NCBI GenBank assembly: GCA_949825065.1
Contig: OX463842.1
Location: forward strand, 29,698,672-29,762,671
From: Odontocerum albicorne
Taxonomy: Eukaryota > Arthropoda > Insecta > Trichoptera > Odontoceridae
DNA: 64,000 nt
Direction of reading: 5' to 3'
Shown: piece by piece, positions 60,350 through 64,000 of the stretch
Layout: each line of letters opens with the position of its first letter
How positions within the stretch are numbered: the stretch's first letter is position 1
Made by a program: the position numbers and the translations under genes
The notes under the pieces: generated by a model
What the model was told of the DNA's origin: nothing
The model's input: only the letters and a program-made list of their open reading frames with translations
The model's database searches: none

Positions 60350-61315
60350 TTATTTATTTATTAAAAAAAACATTCGGATTGAAAACAAAAGTTCATAATT
60401 GGTATAGCTGAAGGCAAAATATGAATTCCCAAAATATATACAGGACAGAAAGATAAAGTACAAAAGTCAAGAAACATATTGTTCAAACGAGGTTAAAACG
60501 CATTAGTTTTACCGAAAAAAAAACATAATTTCCTTGCTTATAAATAAGCAGAGAGGGAGACAATAAATTGGTGTTTGAAGCACAAAGCGAGACAAGATAA
60601 ATATTATATGATGAATTTTAAAGACTAGTCCCGCAAAGAAGAGAAGAGGCTTAATCTATAAAAGCTTCAAATTTAGCCTCAATTATAAATGAAAAGCTAA
60701 TGTGCCAATATGCAAATATGGAAGCAATATTAATCCATATAAGTTGAGAAAGAATTTCCAAGTCGTATAAATCCATTCGAACAGTCTGTACATCTGATCT
60801 CTCCATATAAAATAAAATATGCTGTCCCATTCCATTGGCCCAGATATACCACTAGAGCTGCGGAAGATGTTGAATATAAGTGGTTAGCAATTTTCTACAA
60901 TACGACTATCAATGGAACACCAATAGCAGCCAAGTTTCGAACATGCAACCTGCTTCATTTTTATAATGCAAAGGAGAGATTAAAAATACGAAAATTAAAT
61001 ATGTGTTTAGCTTATTTTGGACACTTTTAAATCTTTGAGCAAGTCATAGACCTATTAAATCAAAATAGCAACCTGAACAGTAAAAATGGGAAGTCAACGA
61101 CGGACGGTTATTATTGAAATTATCATTTGATTATACTAATCGAGAGATATTAAGAAGCAATATAAAACTTTTATACATTCGTCATCGACCTAGAGATGGC
61201 CTCCGATCACGTTTCACAGACATTAATCTGAGTTCTACCAAAATCACATGTCCTATAAAAACGTAAAAAGCATGTGTCGTATTATAACTTAAGAACATGG
61301 TTTAAGTATATCAGG
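60350..61315. other. No recognisable feature
   Basis: AT-rich; 60820-60960 is slightly GC-richer but frames close quickly. Confidence 0.4.
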
Positions 61316-61319
61316 AATC

Positions 61320-61790
61320 ATAAAAAATGCAGAACTATTACGCTGTCTTCCTGTCGGGGCAAGCAGACTGAACAGAGCGTAAGGCTTTCCTTTCTCGACA
61401 CACGCCTTTCATCTCTTCCACATCCATGCAACTTCAAAGACTTCTCAGACTTTCTACGATTCCTTCTTTAAAAATATAATTCACTTTATTCAACCATAAT
61501 TTCCTTGGTGTACCTCCACCACGTCGTTCACTCATATTTGCACTATATTGGTTTTGTTAGTCTCCCTAGATTCATTCGTTCTACATGTCCAAACCATTTT
61601 TGAATGCTCTTCTTCATCTTACTCAATACACCAGCCTTAAGTTCACTTTAATCTGTAATTAGTTTATTCCGTATTGTCACAACTTGTCGCCCTGTGTCTT
61701 CTTCTGACTGCACGCATTTCTACAGCGCTTATTCGGCTCATTTCAGTCGTTTTCCTCGTTAACGTTTCACTCCCACATATCAAAGTTGGT
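61320..61790 (-). pseudogene. LINE-B 3' fragment
   Basis: Plus-strand wording CTGTCTTCCTGTCGGGGCAA, CTTTCCTTTCTCGACACACG, CCAAACCATTTTTGAATGCT and CTTACTCAATACACCAGCCT is the reversed LINE-B C-terminus (KNGLDM, VLSKMKKSIQKWFGH-type). Together with the copies at 27599 and 29570 it gives a usable consensus. Confidence 0.65.
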
Positions 61791-61889
61791 ACTAAAATAT
61801 AAATGTACAGAAGGAGTTTGTACGATTATATTACTAGACTCTAGTAAATAAGAAAGAGAATGTTATATTACAATTTTAAAAGAGAATGT

Positions 61890-62130
61890 AAAACGCTTGA
61901 TTCTATCCGGGGGTTAAGGGTTCGATTCCTGATCGTACTCGAAGAAATATTCAAAAAAGGAGTAAAAATATCGTCTGGTAACAATACTCAAACTTGACTT
62001 ATACGAGAGTAGAATTACCAACACGTGCGATGACGAACTGCGAATTATGTGTGTACTTAAGTGGTTTCAAAGCTGTAACAATGTTGTCTGGCGGTCACGA
62101 TTTTCGATATGACCAGATCATCAGATTAGA
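61890..62130 (+). repeat. SINE-1 copy, T2 tail
   Basis: Head end GGGGGTTAAGGGTTCGATTC, then TCGTCTGGTAACAATACTCA, CCAACACGTGCGATGACGAA and CTGCGAATT. Plus strand. It shows that the T2 tail joins the same head as T1. Confidence 0.65.
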
Positions 62131-62139
62131 GATGCTGTA

Positions 62140-62630
62140 CAGTATCATATCATTAAAAAACATATTATCGTTAAATAGTTAATCACTGTCACTATTTTCC
62201 AATACGGTGCTTGAAGTTCCAGTTCGATTTACGAGGTCTTGAAGTATGTTGGAGAAAAAATAAATAAGGAAAGTCTATAATAAAGAAACAAATAATGTTT
62301 TTTTCTTTTTTTTTCCTCTTAATCCACAATTGATTTTATTTTGAATATGCCAAATATATTTTTTATTGCTCAATGTAAATGGCAACATTTCAATTAAAAT
62401 ACTGTAATGATTATTGAAACTGATTATTCAATTTATAAAATTTCCTATTCATTTATGCATGAGTTCACAGAATCCAAAATTTATTCCGCCTTTACTCATA
62501 AAATTTAATAAATCTATTTATTTTAAGCGTATCAGATTTTAAATGGTATCAAAATTACAATATGAAATAATATGTTAAAATTAACATTGATAAAATATTC
62601 ATTTTGAAAATTCTAATTCTTTTTTGCATA
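62140..62630. other. No recognisable feature
   Basis: AT-rich and closed. Confidence 0.4.
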
Positions 62631-62634
62631 CAGT

Positions 62635-62735
62635 AATTTGGTGGGTTTATTTCTGATTTCGATTTTTTTCATCAACTAGAAATACGTTGAACAAACGTTA
62701 AGTGAAAACCAGAATGGAACCCTTTAAATAAATAA
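62635..62735 (-). repeat. SINE-1 T1 tail fragment
   Basis: TTGGTGGGTTTATTTCTGAT and AAGTGAAAACCAGAATGGAA match the reversed T1 tail and body. Confidence 0.5.
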
Positions 62736-62865
62736 GGATACCGTTACCGACAGGATACATTAGAAACTGAACGTGTATCATACCGTTGAAGCGGTACAAC
62801 CCCAAGTCGAGCGGGTAAAGGAAGAGTAGATGATGATAACTTATTTGTTTGATGCACATATAACA

Positions 62866-62990
62866 CGACCTCCGTGTCTTAGTTGTTAAGATATCTAGCT
62901 TCCAACTTAGGGGTTGCTTTCAACGTAGTTTAACGGTTAGCATTCATGCTAAGCAAGCGATCTTCTTAACTTCGATTATTGGCGGATTCA
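62866..62990 (+). repeat. SINE-1 head fragment and a second tRNA-like piece
   Basis: ACGACCTCCGTGTCTTAGTT and CTTCCAACTTAGGGGTTGC are the SINE-1 head. GTAGTTTAACGGTTAGCATT follows, which resembles a different tRNA box A. Neither is an intact tRNA. Confidence 0.4.
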
Positions 62991-62994
62991 CTTA

Positions 62995-64000
62995 CAGACT
63001 GGTTTGTTCTTACACCATTTTATATCTGAATTAAAGTTTTTCCGTAGTTTATATGCTAGATTACCCGATGTCACTTATTTAAAACACATTGTTGTCTATC
63101 AATGTGCCTTATTATCAGTTGGCGATGGAAGCGCTGTTTAGGTGATACCAAATAATTTAAAAAATAAAAAATACAGTAAAGAATAAATTATGAATCGATT
63201 TCCTAGAGCAAATAATGCAAAATATTTTGCACAAACGTTAAACATAGATATTTTTAAAAAGTATTGCACAGACTAGAAGAAATTCATTGGCTACTTCTAG
63301 CTGTATCATGAATGAAAAATCTGAATATTCGACTGTGAGAGAGAAACCATACGAGAGAAGAAGTTAATGAGGGCTTTTATAAAATTGAATAGTTTATTTT
63401 AATATTGAAATAGCATCATATATGTCAGAATATCATTTCTGAAAAAAATATTTTGTAAGAAAACACTTATTTGCCTTTCAAGCCTGAAAAAACATACACT
63501 TTTTGAAAAAGAATTGAATTTCAGATGGAAAGGACACATTAGAGTCTCTATTGTAAAATATTGGGTTTATTGCTGAAAATACTCATAGGAGTATACTGTG
63601 GGAGTGGAAATCCATTTAATATATTCTCAGAAACAGTGGAAAGAAAAATGCTTTTGTGTTTTTACAAATAAAAAAATTGTATGTGATTTTTCTATTTGAA
63701 TAATACTTAAACTGATCCAAATTAAATTTTGGTCAAAAGAAACTAATTTGCTAATAGAAAGTTGCTTATTCACAAATTTTAATATTTTATGGCTTTATTG
63801 GAGTTTGGTTAATTAAATAAATCCAATTTTTAACAAGAATCAGTTGAATTTATAAAGGATCTATATCCTTAGATCATTTACGTCAGCGAAGTAACTGAAA
63901 ACCTAAAATATTAATATAAAACCCTTCGTTAAAATCATACAAAAAATCATTTAAATTACCTGTTGTTTTTTTGCAAATTATGTATATTTCTTGTAATGTA
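62995..64000. other. No recognisable feature
   Basis: AT-rich to the window end; no frame above 60 codons with a motif. Confidence 0.4.

Overview
This is a stretch of an AT-rich (about 70 percent A+T) animal genome, almost certainly an insect. The transposon families, a tetraspanin exon with a GT donor splice site, long gene-free distances and very large (AT)n arrays all point to a eukaryote. I see no operons, no bacterial-type genes, no rRNA, no CRISPR array and no virus. The order of insect cannot be fixed from the sequence alone; LINE families of this look are common in beetles and moths.

The window is mainly a graveyard of transposable elements inside intergenic or intronic DNA. From 1 to 2945 on the minus strand lies the one element that still looks intact: a 981-codon reading frame of a non-LTR retrotransposon with endonuclease and reverse transcriptase, running off the left edge. 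Between 4 and 15 kb are two fragments of one DDE transposase family, SINEs of two families, LINE 3' ends and several unnamed dispersed repeats. From 17 to 24 kb there is an RTE-like LINE end, a tandem pair of LINE-like 3' ends and a full-span but broken mariner. From 26 to 37 kb come fragments of two LINE families, a 68-bp minisatellite split by about 290 bp of (AT)n inside coding-like sequence, and a separate exon-like segment. At 39.8-40.0 kb on the minus strand is the clearest host gene feature: the first coding exon of a tetraspanin, ending at a consensus donor; its later exons were not found and must lie further left, in or beyond the window. From 41 to 64 kb come two more mariner relics, more LINE and SINE debris, possible hAT termini, a second (AT)n array and a GC-richer segment bracketed by an 18-bp direct repeat.

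Dispersed families with several members here: LINE-A (RTE-like, with an RGRSPTRW-like C-terminal motif in intact relatives), LINE-B (ORF ending like SVYPDMNIA), LINE-C (Jockey/CR1-like 3' ends), SINE-1 (tRNA-like head with two alternative tails, T1 and T2), SINE-2 (a different tRNA-like head, with a GAAT-rich tail), and repeats R3 to R8 that I cannot name. Superimposed on these is a short signal that no family explains: the octamer TACGAGTA/TACTCGTA occurs at about 27 scattered places, roughly ten times the number expected from base composition.

All identifications were made by reading translations and repeats by eye. Family names are by motif resemblance, and ends of degraded elements are approximate to tens of bases.
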